Assembly (NCBI RefSeq): GCF_035751725.1
Contig: NZ_CP142104.1
Coordinates: 4,154,001-4,218,000 of the forward strand
Source: Pseudomonas frederiksbergensis
GTDB lineage: Bacteria > Pseudomonadota > Gammaproteobacteria > Pseudomonadales > Pseudomonadaceae
Reading direction: 5' to 3'
Length of the DNA: 64,000 nt
A program made the position numbers and the translations under genes. The first letter of the stretch is position 1. Every line of letters begins with the position of its first letter. The notes beneath the pieces are model-generated. The model was not told the DNA's origin. It did not search any database and worked only from the letters and a program-made list of their open reading frames with translations. Below are positions 18,725 through 27,610 of the stretch, one piece after another.

Positions 18725-20533
18725 GTGGCCATAGAGCCTGGCGTACAAACCACCATCGGCAATAAGTTGTTGGTGATCGCCATCCTCGGCAATTTGCCCG
18801 CCGTCGAATACCAACACCCGATCAGCCTGTTTCACAGCTGAAAGCCGATGGGCGATGATCAACGTGGTGCGGTTATCGAGAAAACGAGCCAAGGCCAGGT
18901 GCAAATTGTATTCGGTGGCCGCATCCAGGGCCGAGGTGGCTTCATCGAGGATCACCACCTTGGGTTCGGCCAACACCATCCTGGCGATCGCCAGACGCTG
19001 ACGCTGCCCACCCGATAAACGCACACCGGAACGCCCGACGACGCTGTCCAGACCGTTGGGCAACTCCCGGATCGTGCTGTGCAGTTGGGCGATTTCCAGG
19101 GCCCGCCAACAGGCCTCGTCACTGCGTTCGCGGCCCATGGTCAAGTTGGCTCGCACCGTATCGTTGAACAGCGCCGGATGCTGGAGCACCACGGCGACGT
19201 TCTCGCGAATGGTGTCCAGGCCGATTTCCTGCTGTGTGGCGCCCCCAAACCGAATGCTGCCGGACTGGGGGGTGTAGAGCCCCAACAACAACTGGACCAA
19301 GGTGCTCTTGCCGCCGCCGCTGGCACCCACGATAGCGACCTTCTCCCCCGGCGAGATGGACAAGTTCATCTGATCGAGGACCCGCTCCTCGCCATAGCCG
19401 AAACTGAGCCCCTGGATGTCGATGCCCACCGTATCGCGGCCCTTGAACGGATTGACGGCGCCGTCGTATTGAGGCTCATCAGCGCGGGCCAACAGTTCGT
19501 TGATGCGATTCAAGGCGCCTGACGCTGCGTAAAACGCGTATTGCAGGTTCAGCAATTGCTCGACCGGCCCGATCATGAACCACAAGTAGCTGAACACCGC
19601 GAGCATCTGGCCGACAGACAGGCCGGAGAACAACACCGTGAGCATGGCCGCGGCGCGAAAAATATCGATGCCGAACTGGAACAGCAAGCCACTGGCACGG
19701 TTCGAGGCGTCGGTTTTCCATTGCGAATTCACCGCGTAGTCACGCACTTCCCGCGCGCGTATCCCCAACCGTCCGATGAAAAAGCCCTGGCGGTTACTGG
19801 CCCGCACTTCCTGGATGGCATCCAGGGTTTCGGTCAGGGCCTGGGTGAAACGCGAGGTACTGTCGTTCTCCAGTTTCTTGAGGTGCTTGACCCGCTTGCC
19901 CAATTGCACCGTGGCGTAGATCACCAAGGGGTTGAACAAGAGGATCAGCAATGCCAGTTTCCAGTGCATCCACATCAGGATGCCGGCAGTGCCCACTAGC
20001 GTCAGCATGGCCACCAGGAACCGGCTGAGGGTTTCGCCGACGAACTTGTCGAGGGTGTCCAGGTCGGTGACCAGGTGCGTGGTCACGGTGCCGCTGCCCA
20101 GGCTTTCGTACTCCCCCAGGGAAATACGCTTGAGGCGTTCGATCAACCGGATACGGATGCGGTAGACGATGTCCTTGGCGAGGCTGGCGAACAATCTGGC
20201 CTGCAGGACGTTGAACAACAACGCGCAGCAACGCAGCCCCAGCGTCACCAACAGCATCAACCCGATGTAGCCGGCAGCGCTTTGCCAACCCGTCGGCAGC
20301 GCGTGGTTCATGATCTTCAGTGCCGCGTCACCGTGGCCCAGGAGCACTTCATCCACCAGCAATGGCAGGAGCAGCGGGATGGGCACGCTGCACAAAGTAG
20401 CCAGCACGGCTACACCGTTGGCAATCCAGAGGGCTTTTTTATGCTTGAGGGCCAGTCGACGAATTTCTGCCCAGCTCAACCGATCGATATGGGATGGGGC
20501 CGACGCGCTGACACTGGGCAGGTCATCAGGCAC
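18710..20533 (-). CDS. ABC exporter, fused permease and ATPase
   Basis: 607-aa half-transporter with an N-terminal six-helix membrane domain (about residues 35-320) and a C-terminal ATPase: Walker A GASGGGKST, signature LSGGQRQR, Walker B VVILDEATSALD, and the H-loop in LIIAHRLSAV. It should work as a homodimer in the inner membrane exporting a lipid, drug or peptide; the substrate cannot be read from sequence. The GTG start at 20533 overlaps the dsbA-like stop by 8 bases. Its 3' end overlaps the toxin gene tail-to-tail. In PAO1 the like gene (PA0860) directly neighbours rbdA. Confidence 0.88.
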   Translation of the reverse strand: MPDDLPSVSASAPSHIDRLSWAEIRRLALKHKKALWIANGVAVLATLCSVPIPLLLPLLVDEVLLGHGDAALKIMNHALPTGWQSAAGYIGLMLLVTLGLRCCALLFNVLQARLFASLAKDIVYRIRIRLIERLKRISLGEYESLGSGTVTTHLVTDLDTLDKFVGETLSRFLVAMLTLVGTAGILMWMHWKLALLILLFNPLVIYATVQLGKRVKHLKKLENDSTSRFTQALTETLDAIQEVRASNRQGFFIGRLGIRAREVRDYAVNSQWKTDASNRASGLLFQFGIDIFRAAAMLTVLFSGLSVGQMLAVFSYLWFMIGPVEQLLNLQYAFYAASGALNRINELLARADEPQYDGAVNPFKGRDTVGIDIQGLSFGYGEERVLDQMNLSISPGEKVAIVGASGGGKSTLVQLLLGLYTPQSGSIRFGGATQQEIGLDTIRENVAVVLQHPALFNDTVRANLTMGRERSDEACWRALEIAQLHSTIRELPNGLDSVVGRSGVRLSGGQRQRLAIARMVLAEPKVVILDEATSALDAATEYNLHLALARFLDNRTTLIIAHRLSAVKQADRVLVFDGGQIAEDGDHQQLIADGGLYARLYGHLQQH

Positions 20534-21161
20534 AGGTGGCCCGCTCCAGCCAGCGCCCCAGCAGTGGCGACAACTGGTCCAGGGGCTGGTAGCCATTGGT
20601 CAGCAGGGCCAATTGCCCGTCACGTTCGGCCAGCAGCGTTGGGAAACCCGCGATGCCAAGGTCTTGCACCCAGGTGAAATCCGCAGCGGTGGCCGCGTGC
20701 TGGTCGGCACGATCGAATGCTGCGGCGAACTCGATACGTGGCAACCCGGCCTGTTCGGCCAACTCCACAAGAACGCTGGCGCGGGTCACGTCGCGACCTT
20801 CTACATAGAAAGCCTGCTGGATCAGCTTCACCAGTTTCCAGGCCAAATCCGGCGCCAGACCGCGAGCGGTCACCAATGCCCGGCAAGCGGGCTCGGTGTC
20901 ATAGACGAAACCATCGGGTAGCGCGCCCTCGAGCTTGAACGGCTGGCCGGTGGCCTGGGTGACCGCCTGCCAGTGTTCGAGAATATAGCGCCGAGTCGTC
21001 GGTTCCAGGGCCGAGCCGCTGCCGGTGCGCAAGCCGCCCACCACCAGGTGCAGTTCCACACCAGCGGCCTGCGCCTGCTCGGCCAAAGCCTCGGCCACTG
21101 GTGCGAAGCCCCAGCACCAGGAACACATCGGGTCCATCACATACAACAGGCGCGACGCCAT
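20526..21161 (-). CDS. DsbA-family (FrnE-like) thioredoxin-fold protein
   Basis: 211 aa with an N-terminal CSWC redox motif (MDPMCSWCWGFAP) and a cis-Pro region (GIAGFPTLL). There is no signal peptide, so it is probably cytoplasmic, as for FrnE-type DsbA relatives. The role is unknown; such proteins act as oxidoreductases or isomerases. It starts 3 bases after the trhO stop and overlaps the ABC gene, forming a trhO-dsbA-like-ABC operon. Confidence 0.85.
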   Translation of the reverse strand: MASRLLYVMDPMCSWCWGFAPVAEALAEQAQAAGVELHLVVGGLRTGSGSALEPTTRRYILEHWQAVTQATGQPFKLEGALPDGFVYDTEPACRALVTARGLAPDLAWKLVKLIQQAFYVEGRDVTRASVLVELAEQAGLPRIEFAAAFDRADQHAATAADFTWVQDLGIAGFPTLLAERDGQLALLTNGYQPLDQLSPLLGRWLERATCA

Positions 21162-21164
21162 GGC

Positions 21165-22106
21165 TCAAGCCTCGGAAGATGATTGCTTGTAGTTGTAGCC
21201 GATCGGGTGAGGCAGGTTGCGAGCCTTGGCCAATTCGATCTGCTTTTGCCGGTCGATGGCGCTGCGACGGGTCTTCTCGCTCAGCTTGTCCCAGCAATGC
21301 GGGCAGCTGATGCCGGGCACGTAGTGCTCGGAGGCGCGATCTTCCACGCTCACCGGCGTACGGCACGCGTGGCATTGATCGTAATCGCCTTCGCTGAGGT
21401 CGTGGCGCACGGTCACGCGGTTATCGAATACAAAACAGTCGCCGCGCCATTTGGTTTCTTCCTGGGGTACCTCTTCGAGGTACTTCAGGATGCCACCCTT
21501 GAGGTGATAGACCTCGTCGAACCCCTGGCCGAGCATATAGCTCGAAGCTTTTTCACAACGAATGCCACCGGTGCAGAACATCGCGACTTTCTTGTGCCGG
21601 GCTGGGTCGAAGTGGGCTTTGATGTACTCGGGGAATTCACGGAAGCTGGTGGTCTTGGGGTCAATGGCGCCTTCGAAGGTGCCAATTGCCACTTCGTAAT
21701 CGTTGCGCGTGTCGATCAGCAACACTTCGGGATCGCTGATCAGGGCGTTCCAGTCTTGCGGCTCGACATAGGTGCCAACCTGCTTGTTCGGGTCCACGCC
21801 GTCCACGCCGAGGGTGACGATTTCTTTCTTGAGCTTGACCTTGGTGCGGTAGAACGGCTGCTCGTCGCAGTACGATTCCTTGTGGTCGATATCGTCCATG
21901 CGCGGATCGTTCTTGAGCCAGGCCATCAACCCATCGATCCCCTCGCGGGTGCCGGAAACCGTGCCGTTGATGCCTTCTTCGGCGATCAGCAGCGTGCCTT
22001 TGATGCCGTTGTCGAGCATGGCCTTGAGCAGGGGCTCGCGCAGCTCGACGTAATCTTCCAGGGTGACGAACTTGTACAGTGCCGCCACGACAATGGGTGG
22101 TGTCAT
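21165..22106 (-). CDS. trhO: tRNA uridine(34) hydroxylase TrhO, rhodanese family
   Basis: 313-aa YceA/TrhO protein that, in E. coli and related bacteria, makes 5-hydroxyuridine at the tRNA wobble position using oxygen. The central rhodanese domain has the loop [16 protein letters not shown] with the catalytic cysteine. The N-terminal domain ([11 protein letters not shown]...) is typical. A Cys-rich tail (CHACRTPVS...GISCPHC) may bind a metal. It heads an operon with the dsbA-like and ABC genes and is insulated from bolA by a terminator. Confidence 0.93.
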   Translation of the reverse strand: MTPPIVVAALYKFVTLEDYVELREPLLKAMLDNGIKGTLLIAEEGINGTVSGTREGIDGLMAWLKNDPRMDDIDHKESYCDEQPFYRTKVKLKKEIVTLGVDGVDPNKQVGTYVEPQDWNALISDPEVLLIDTRNDYEVAIGTFEGAIDPKTTSFREFPEYIKAHFDPARHKKVAMFCTGGIRCEKASSYMLGQGFDEVYHLKGGILKYLEEVPQEETKWRGDCFVFDNRVTVRHDLSEGDYDQCHACRTPVSVEDRASEHYVPGISCPHCWDKLSEKTRRSAIDRQKQIELAKARNLPHPIGYNYKQSSSEA

Positions 22107-22153
22107 GGGTATTTCTCCAGGTGGCTACCCTCGTAAAGGGTGAACCGGATGCG

Positions 22154-22182
22154 AAAAAAACGCGCCGGGTAAGCGGCGCGTT
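22154..22182 (-). terminator. Rho-independent terminator after the DUF2059-bolA operon
   Basis: A 9-bp perfect stem (22159-22167 with 22174-22182, 6-base loop) reads on the minus strand as AACGCGCCG...CGGCGCGTT followed by a run of seven Ts. It lies between bolA and trhO and should stop bolA transcripts before trhO. Confidence 0.88.
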
Positions 22183-22226
22183 GCGGATTCTAACAAAAAT
22201 GTCGTGGCTTAAGGAGCGAAGTACCT

Positions 22227-22256
22227 CGTGGCGAGGGAGCTTGCTCCCGCGCCACG
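22227..22256. repeat. GTGGCGAGGGAGC-type palindrome
   Basis: Short hairpin CGTGGCGAGGGAG with CTCCCGCGCCACG, loop CTTG. It is the core of the second repeat family seen at 26205-26316, 34922-35028, 41048-41085 and 42101-42132. Confidence 0.75.
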
Positions 22257-22277
22257 AAGGCTCTGTTGCCACGATTC

Positions 22278-22577
22278 CTAGTGCTTGCTGCCACCGGCAC
22301 AGGTCGGCGAAGCCGGGGCCGCGTCGATCTGGGCCCATTCTTCCGGCGTGTAGGTGTGCAGCGCCAGTGCATGGAATTCGCCCATCAACTCGCCCAGCGT
22401 GCCGTAGACCTTCTGGTGTCGCTTGACCCGATTGAGCCCCTCGAACTGCCGGCTGACCACCACCGCCTTGAAATGGGTCTGCAACCCACGGCTGTGCATG
22501 TGGCTTTCGTCCAGCACTTGCAGGTACTCGGGCTGCAAAAGCCCGAGGGTCGATTCAATGCGTTGCTGCATGCTCAT
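22278..22577 (-). CDS. bolA: BolA-family protein
   Basis: 99-aa BolA-like protein with the conserved core HMHSRGLQTHFKAVVVS and a His-containing tail (LGELMGEFHALALHTYTPEEW). BolA proteins partner with monothiol glutaredoxins in iron-sulfur handling and act as stationary-phase/morphology regulators. The first ATG is preceded by GGAG at 6 bases. It lies 12 bp after the DUF2059 gene; the same pair adjoins fumC in P. aeruginosa. Confidence 0.9.
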   Translation of the reverse strand: MSMQQRIESTLGLLQPEYLQVLDESHMHSRGLQTHFKAVVVSRQFEGLNRVKRHQKVYGTLGELMGEFHALALHTYTPEEWAQIDAAPASPTCAGGSKH

Positions 22578-22589
22578 GCCAGGCTCCGC

Positions 22590-23111
22590 TTATGGCTTTT
22601 TCTTGGCCGGGGCGGCGGCTTTTGGCTCGAGCTCGGCGGTCATGTCCGCCAGCAGCTTGTTGACCACCGGCACGGCGCTTTCCAGCTTGGCCTGGGTCAG
22701 TTGCGCCGATTGCTGGGTCAGCTGCGGCATTTTTTCCAGGACTTTCTTGCCCAAAGGAGACTGATAGAAGGACACCAGGTCCTTGAGCTCCGATTCGCTG
22801 AAGTTGCTGGTGTAGAGCTTGACCATGTCCGGCTTGAGCTTGTTCCAGCCGATGGCTTGGTCCAGGGCGGCATTGGCCTTGGCCTGGTAGGTTTCCAGGG
22901 TTGCCTTTTTCGACTCGGGAGCCTTGGTCTGCTCGAAGCGCTGGGCAAACATCTGCTGTACTTGCATGTAGACCGGGGTACCCAGCTTGTCGGCATGCGC
23001 CAGGGTCAGGAACGCTTCGGCACTGGCGTTGTGGCTGGCGGTATCAGCGAAGACAGGGCCGCTGGCACACACCAGAGCAACCGCGGTACAGATGGCACGA
23101 AGACGGGTCAT
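22590..23111 (-). CDS. Periplasmic DUF2059 protein
   Basis: 173 aa with a clear Sec signal peptide (cleavage near VFA-DTASHN, about residue 22). The middle carries the DUF2059 helical region (ELKDLVSFYQSPLGKKVLEKMP), and the tail is Lys/Ala/Pro-rich (KAAAPAKKKP). Function unknown. It is the first gene of a two-gene operon with bolA, divergent from fumC. Confidence 0.85.
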   Translation of the reverse strand: MTRLRAICTAVALVCASGPVFADTASHNASAEAFLTLAHADKLGTPVYMQVQQMFAQRFEQTKAPESKKATLETYQAKANAALDQAIGWNKLKPDMVKLYTSNFSESELKDLVSFYQSPLGKKVLEKMPQLTQQSAQLTQAKLESAVPVVNKLLADMTAELEPKAAAPAKKKP

Positions 23112-23313
23112 CGAGTTTCCTTTTCTAACAGGCGAGGTAAAACCCCAAGGGCGACCATTCTGCGCCTAAAAAACGCCGGGGCTCAACCCCGACCCTTGGC
23201 GGGTCCGATTGACGGACCGAACCGCACGCTCCTAGATTGACGCGTGATTGAGGGAACCGCCAACGCCCGCCAGGGCCTAAACTGCGCATTCAGACCTACA
23301 GGAGTTTGACCCG

Positions 23314-24708
23314 ATGAGCCGTATTGAAACCGACAGCCTTGGCCAGGTTGAAGTCCCGGATGAAGCCTACTGGGGCGCCCAGACACAGCGTTCCATGATC
23401 AACTTTGCCATTGGCAACGAACGCATGCCGCTGTCGGTGCTGCACGCCTTGGCGCTGGTCAAGAAAGCCGCCGCGCGGGTCAACGACCGCAACGGCGACC
23501 TGCCCGCCGACATCGCCCGCCTGATCGAACAGGCCGCCGACGAGGTGCTGGCCGGCCAGCATGACGACCAGTTTCCCCTCGTGGTCTGGCAGACAGGCAG
23601 CGGGACCCAGAGCAACATGAACGTCAACGAGGTGATCGCCGGGCGCGCCAATGAACTGGCAGGCAATCCTCGCGGCGGCAAGAGCCCGGTGCACCCCAAC
23701 GACCACGTCAATCGCTCCCAGAGCTCCAACGACTGCTTCCCCACCGCGATGCACATCGCGGCCGCCCAGGCCGTCTACCAGCAACTGCTACCGGCCATCA
23801 GCGAATTGTCCGGCGGTCTCGCGGAACTGGCGGCGCGCCACATGAAACTGGTCAAGACCGGCCGCACCCACATGATGGACGCCACGCCGATCACGTTCGG
23901 CCAGGAACTGTCCGCCTTCATTGCCCAACTCGACTACGCCGAACGGGCGATCCGCGCCGCGATGCCGGCCGTCTGCGAACTGGCCCAGGGCGGCACGGCG
24001 GTGGGCACCGGGCTCAATTCGCCCCATGGGTTTGGCGAAGCGATTGCCGCTGAGTTGGCGGCGCTGTCCGGCTTGCCCTTCGTCACCGCGCCGAACAAAT
24101 TCGCCGCCCTGGCCGGTCATGAGCCGCTGACCACGCTGTCCGGCGCATTGAAAACCCTGGCCGTGACCCTGATGAAAATCGCCAACGACCTGCGCTTGCT
24201 GGGCTCCGGCCCTCGCGCCGGTTTTGCCGAAGTGAAACTGCCGGCCAACGAACCGGGCAGCTCCATCATGCCGGGCAAGGTCAACCCGACCCAGTGCGAA
24301 GCCTTGTCCATGCTGGCCTGCCAAGTGCTGGGCAACGATGTGGCCATCGGTTTTGCCGCCAGCCAGGGTCATTTGCAGTTGAACGTGTTCAAGCCAGTGA
24401 TCATTCACAACTTGCTCCAGTCGATCCGCTTGCTGGCCGATGGTTGCAGCAACTTCCAGCAGCACTGCATCGCCGGCCTCGAACCGGATGCCGAGCAGAT
24501 GGCGGCGCATCTGGAACGCGGCTTGATGCTGGTAACGGCGCTGAACCCGCACATCGGCTACGACAAATCGGCGGAAATCGCCAAGAAGGCCTACAACGAA
24601 GGGCTGACCTTGCGGGAGGCCGCGTTGCAGTTGGGGTACTTGACCGACGACGAGTTCGAGGCCTGGGTCCGGCCGGAAAATATGCTGGAGGCGGGTGGGC
24701 AGGGCTGA
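23314..24708 (+). CDS. fumC: Class II fumarate hydratase FumC
   Basis: Iron-independent fumarase (fumarate to malate) of 464 aa. Signature [15 protein letters not shown] is present, as are the substrate loops [14 protein letters not shown] and [14 protein letters not shown] and the [13 protein letters not shown] segment. AGGAG precedes the ATG. The neighbours match PAO1 fumC2 (PA0854) rather than the sodM-linked fumC1. Confidence 0.95.
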   Translation: MSRIETDSLGQVEVPDEAYWGAQTQRSMINFAIGNERMPLSVLHALALVKKAAARVNDRNGDLPADIARLIEQAADEVLAGQHDDQFPLVVWQTGSGTQSNMNVNEVIAGRANELAGNPRGGKSPVHPNDHVNRSQSSNDCFPTAMHIAAAQAVYQQLLPAISELSGGLAELAARHMKLVKTGRTHMMDATPITFGQELSAFIAQLDYAERAIRAAMPAVCELAQGGTAVGTGLNSPHGFGEAIAAELAALSGLPFVTAPNKFAALAGHEPLTTLSGALKTLAVTLMKIANDLRLLGSGPRAGFAEVKLPANEPGSSIMPGKVNPTQCEALSMLACQVLGNDVAIGFAASQGHLQLNVFKPVIIHNLLQSIRLLADGCSNFQQHCIAGLEPDAEQMAAHLERGLMLVTALNPHIGYDKSAEIAKKAYNEGLTLREAALQLGYLTDDEFEAWVRPENMLEAGGQG

Positions 24709-24732
24709 GTTACATCCGGGACAGGCCTGCCG

Positions 24733-24826
24733 CCTTCGCGAGCCAGCCCGCTCCCACGGTGGATCAGTGTTGATCGCACTGTCGCATCCACCGAAAGATC
24801 CTGCGGGACCGGGCGGGCTCGCGAAG
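24733..24826. repeat. REP/REPIN-type inverted repeat
   Basis: Arms CCTTCGCGAGCCAGCCCGC (from 24733) and GACCGGGCGGGCTCGCGAAG (to about 24826) face each other in the gap between the convergent fumC and EamA genes, where they may also serve as a bidirectional transcript end. Confidence 0.78.
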
Positions 24827-24840
24827 AATGATGATGCGGT

Positions 24841-25803
24841 CTAGCGACTGACAGCCAAACGCTCGCGCCGGGCCCGGAGCCCGGCGATGAGCGACGGCCC
24901 CAACGCCACCAGGGCCGATCCCAGTACCACCAGCACAGCCCCGCCATACCCCAGCAGGTTGATCTGCTCGGCATGGACGTACTCAGGCCACCACCAGGCG
25001 GCCATCGCCACGGCGGCGAACGTCACCAGTGGCGTGATCGCCAGGGTTGCGCTGACGCGCGAGGCTTCCCAATGCGCCAGCGCTTCGGCAAACGCGCCAT
25101 AGGCGATCAGGGTATTGAGGCAACAAGCGAGCAACAGCCAGCCTTGTAATGGTGTCAGTTGCAGCGCCTCCAGCGGATGAACCCAAGGCGTCAGCAACAG
25201 TGCGCAGAACAGGTAGATCACCATCATCACCTGCAACGAATTCCACACCGTCAGCAATTGCTTCTGGCCCAGGGCGTAGAACGTCCAGACGGTCGAGGCC
25301 ATCAGCACCAGCAAGACCCCGGCGGTGTAGTCGCTCAGGGAAGTCAGCAGCTCGGTGAGACGCTGGTTGAAAAACAGCGCAAAACCGATCAGCAGCACCA
25401 GCAGGCCAATGCCCTGCCCCACGCTGAAGCGCTCCTTGAATACAAACAGACTGGCCACCAGTAGCATGATCGGTCCCATCTGCACCACCAGTTGCGCGGT
25501 GCCGGGACTCAAGCGGTTCAGGCCCATCAGGTACAGGACGTAGTTGCCCACCAGCCCCAACACCGCCATCGCCACCAACCAGCCGCCACGCGGGCCGAGC
25601 ACCTTGCGGCTGGGCAAGCGCCTGGTGGCCGCCAGATAGACGAAGAGCAGACCGCCGGACACTGTCAGTCGAAACCAGGTCACCGTCACCGGATCCATTA
25701 CTTGCAGCACTTGCTTGAGCTTGATCGGCAGGATTCCCCACAACAGGGCGGTCAGCAAGGCGAGGAACAGGCCATAGACCCAGCGACCGGACGAAATGTG
25801 CAT
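24841..25803 (-). CDS. EamA/DMT-family transporter
   Basis: 320-aa inner-membrane protein with about ten hydrophobic helices arranged as two EamA repeats, similar to the RhaT/RarD/YdcZ-type metabolite exporters. Examples are LALLTALLWGILPIKL at the start and GYGGAVLVVLGSALVALGP at the end. Substrate unknown. It stands alone between fumC and the small DUF6316 gene. Confidence 0.85.
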   Translation of the reverse strand: MHISSGRWVYGLFLALLTALLWGILPIKLKQVLQVMDPVTVTWFRLTVSGGLLFVYLAATRRLPSRKVLGPRGGWLVAMAVLGLVGNYVLYLMGLNRLSPGTAQLVVQMGPIMLLVASLFVFKERFSVGQGIGLLVLLIGFALFFNQRLTELLTSLSDYTAGVLLVLMASTVWTFYALGQKQLLTVWNSLQVMMVIYLFCALLLTPWVHPLEALQLTPLQGWLLLACCLNTLIAYGAFAEALAHWEASRVSATLAITPLVTFAAVAMAAWWWPEYVHAEQINLLGYGGAVLVVLGSALVALGPSLIAGLRARRERLAVSR

Positions 25804-25993
25804 GCAACCCTCGAAGCCAAGACATGAACGCCCATTCTAGGCCCGGATCGATCGGCGCATACAGGCACAGTTGGGCATTCGGCGTTGACGCAATTGTATG
25901 GGTCGCAGCCGTCGATCGGTTGGACAGGCGCAAATCACCGACACCACATATGCTCAGTTGAAACGACCATGCTGCCCCCTATGGAGACCCGAA

Positions 25994-26269
25994 ATGCCAG
26001 GAACGCGCGCCCACGATACAGACGCCCCCAAGACGATTTTCCGCAGTGACCGGATCTGTCGGGTAAATGGCGAGTTTTATTTCAATACGCGCGAAGGCAC
26101 CCAGGAAGGCCCATTCGTCTCTCGCGAGGCGGCGGAGCAGGAGATTGCGGCGTACATCCAGCGGATGCAGCAGTTGCCCAAGGTGGCTGAACCATTCGCA
26201 GCCCCCGTGGCGAGGGAGCTTGCTCCCGCTGGGCCGCATGGCGGCCCCCTTACGGTTCATCCCCAGTAG
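25994..26269 (+). CDS. Small DUF6316-family protein with REP-derived C-terminus
   Basis: 91 aa from ATG 25994 (GGAG 7 bases upstream; the frame extends further upstream without a Shine-Dalgarno). The core FRSDRICRVNGEFYFNTREG...GPFVSREAAEQEI fits the DUF6316 family, function unknown. From about residue 70 the frame reads through a 110-bp repeat element (26205 onward), so the last ~20 residues (APVARELAPAGPHGG...) are encoded by the repeat, not by the family core. Confidence 0.7.
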   Translation: MPGTRAHDTDAPKTIFRSDRICRVNGEFYFNTREGTQEGPFVSREAAEQEIAAYIQRMQQLPKVAEPFAAPVARELAPAGPHGGPLTVHPQ

Positions 26270-26316
26270 AAAGCGGCGACTGCCTCGCAGCCGAGCGGGA
26301 GCACAAGCCCAGGGGC
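26205..26316. repeat. ~110-bp structured repeat element, copy 1
   Basis: Begins CGTGGCGAGGGAGCTTGCTCCC, contains an inner hairpin (GGGCCGC-ATG-GCGGCCC) and ends with TCGCAGCCGAGCGGGAGCACAAGCCC. It has the same parts in the same order as the copy at 34922-35028. Its left part is translated as the end of the DUF6316 gene. Confidence 0.75.
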
Positions 26317-26321
26317 GGCGC

Positions 26322-27506
26322 CTATCGCACCGCCTCGAACAACCCTGTTGCCCCCATCCCGCCGCCCACGCACATGGTCACGATGCCATAGCGCAGGTTG
26401 CGCCGTTGCAGTTCACGCACCAGATGCCCCACTTGCCGCGAGCCGGTCATGCCGAACGGGTGGCCGATGGAAATCGAGCCGCCGTTCACATTGTATTTCT
26501 CGTTGTCGATTTCCAGCCGGTTGCGACTGTAGAGGCACTGGGAGGCAAACGCCTCGTTGAGCTCCCACAGGTCGATGTCGCCGATTTGCAAACCCTTGGC
26601 CTTGAGCAACCGGGGCACCGAGAACACCGGGCCGATGCCCATCTCATCCGGCTCGCATCCGGCGACGGTAAAGCCGCGGAAAAACGCCTTGGGCTTGAGC
26701 CCCAGGGCCAGGGCTTTTTCCAGGCTCATCACCAGCGTCATCGAAGCACCGTCGGATAACTGCGAGGAGTTGCCCGCCGTCACCGAACCGTCCTCGGCAA
26801 ACACCGGCTTCAACCCGGCCAGGCTTTCGTAGGTGGTATCGGGGCGGTTGCAATCATCGCGGTCGACTACGCCGTCCAGAATCTGCACGGCACCGGTGTT
26901 CTTGTCCTCGACCCGGTACTTGACCGTCATCGGCACGATTTCGTCATCGAACAGCCCCTCGGCCTGGGCCCGGGCCGTGCGCTGCTGGCTCTGCAAGGCG
27001 TAGCGGTCCTGTTCCTCGCGACTGACCTGATAACGGCGCGCGACGATCTCGGCGGTCTGCCCCATCGGGAAGTAGATGCCGGGCACTTGCTCCTTGAGGA
27101 GTGGGTTGATCAGGTTGTCGGTGTTGACGCTCTTCATCGTCAGGCTGATGGACTCGACGCCGCCGGCGACGATGATCTCGCTGCAACCCGAGGCGATCTG
27201 GTTGGCGGCAATCGCAATGGCTTGCAGGCCCGAAGAGCAAAAACGGTTGAGGGTCATCCCCGCCGTGCCGATGCCCAGTTGCGAGAGCACCGCCACGTTA
27301 CGCCCGATGTTGAAGCCTTGGGCGCCTTCGTTGGAACCGGCGCCAACGATGCAATCCTCGACGCTGGCCGGGTCGATGTCGTTGCGCGCCAGCAACGCGT
27401 TGACGCAATGCGCCGCCATGTCGTCCGGACGGGTCATGTTGAACTTGCCGCGAAAGGACTTGGCCAATCCGGTCCGTACGCTGTCGACGATCACCACTTC
27501 ACGCAT
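26322..27506 (-). CDS. Acetyl-CoA C-acyltransferase (thiolase)
   Basis: 394-aa degradative-type thiolase that cleaves 3-ketoacyl-CoA or condenses acetyl-CoA. Catalytic residues are visible: nucleophilic Cys in NRFCSSGLQA, His in GGSISIGHPFGMTGSR and the second Cys in TMCVGGGMGA, plus NEAFA. In PAO1 a thiolase gene (PA3454) likewise precedes the polyphosphate:AMP phosphotransferase. Chain-length preference unknown. Confidence 0.9.
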   Translation of the reverse strand: MREVVIVDSVRTGLAKSFRGKFNMTRPDDMAAHCVNALLARNDIDPASVEDCIVGAGSNEGAQGFNIGRNVAVLSQLGIGTAGMTLNRFCSSGLQAIAIAANQIASGCSEIIVAGGVESISLTMKSVNTDNLINPLLKEQVPGIYFPMGQTAEIVARRYQVSREEQDRYALQSQQRTARAQAEGLFDDEIVPMTVKYRVEDKNTGAVQILDGVVDRDDCNRPDTTYESLAGLKPVFAEDGSVTAGNSSQLSDGASMTLVMSLEKALALGLKPKAFFRGFTVAGCEPDEMGIGPVFSVPRLLKAKGLQIGDIDLWELNEAFASQCLYSRNRLEIDNEKYNVNGGSISIGHPFGMTGSRQVGHLVRELQRRNLRYGIVTMCVGGGMGATGLFEAVR

Positions 27507-27610
27507 GGCGGCACCTCATTGTTGTTATCGGTTGGGAATGGAATCGAGGATAAATCCACCCCATGACCGAACGCGACAATCATTCACCCCGCGTATGCGT
27601 GCCCATCGGG

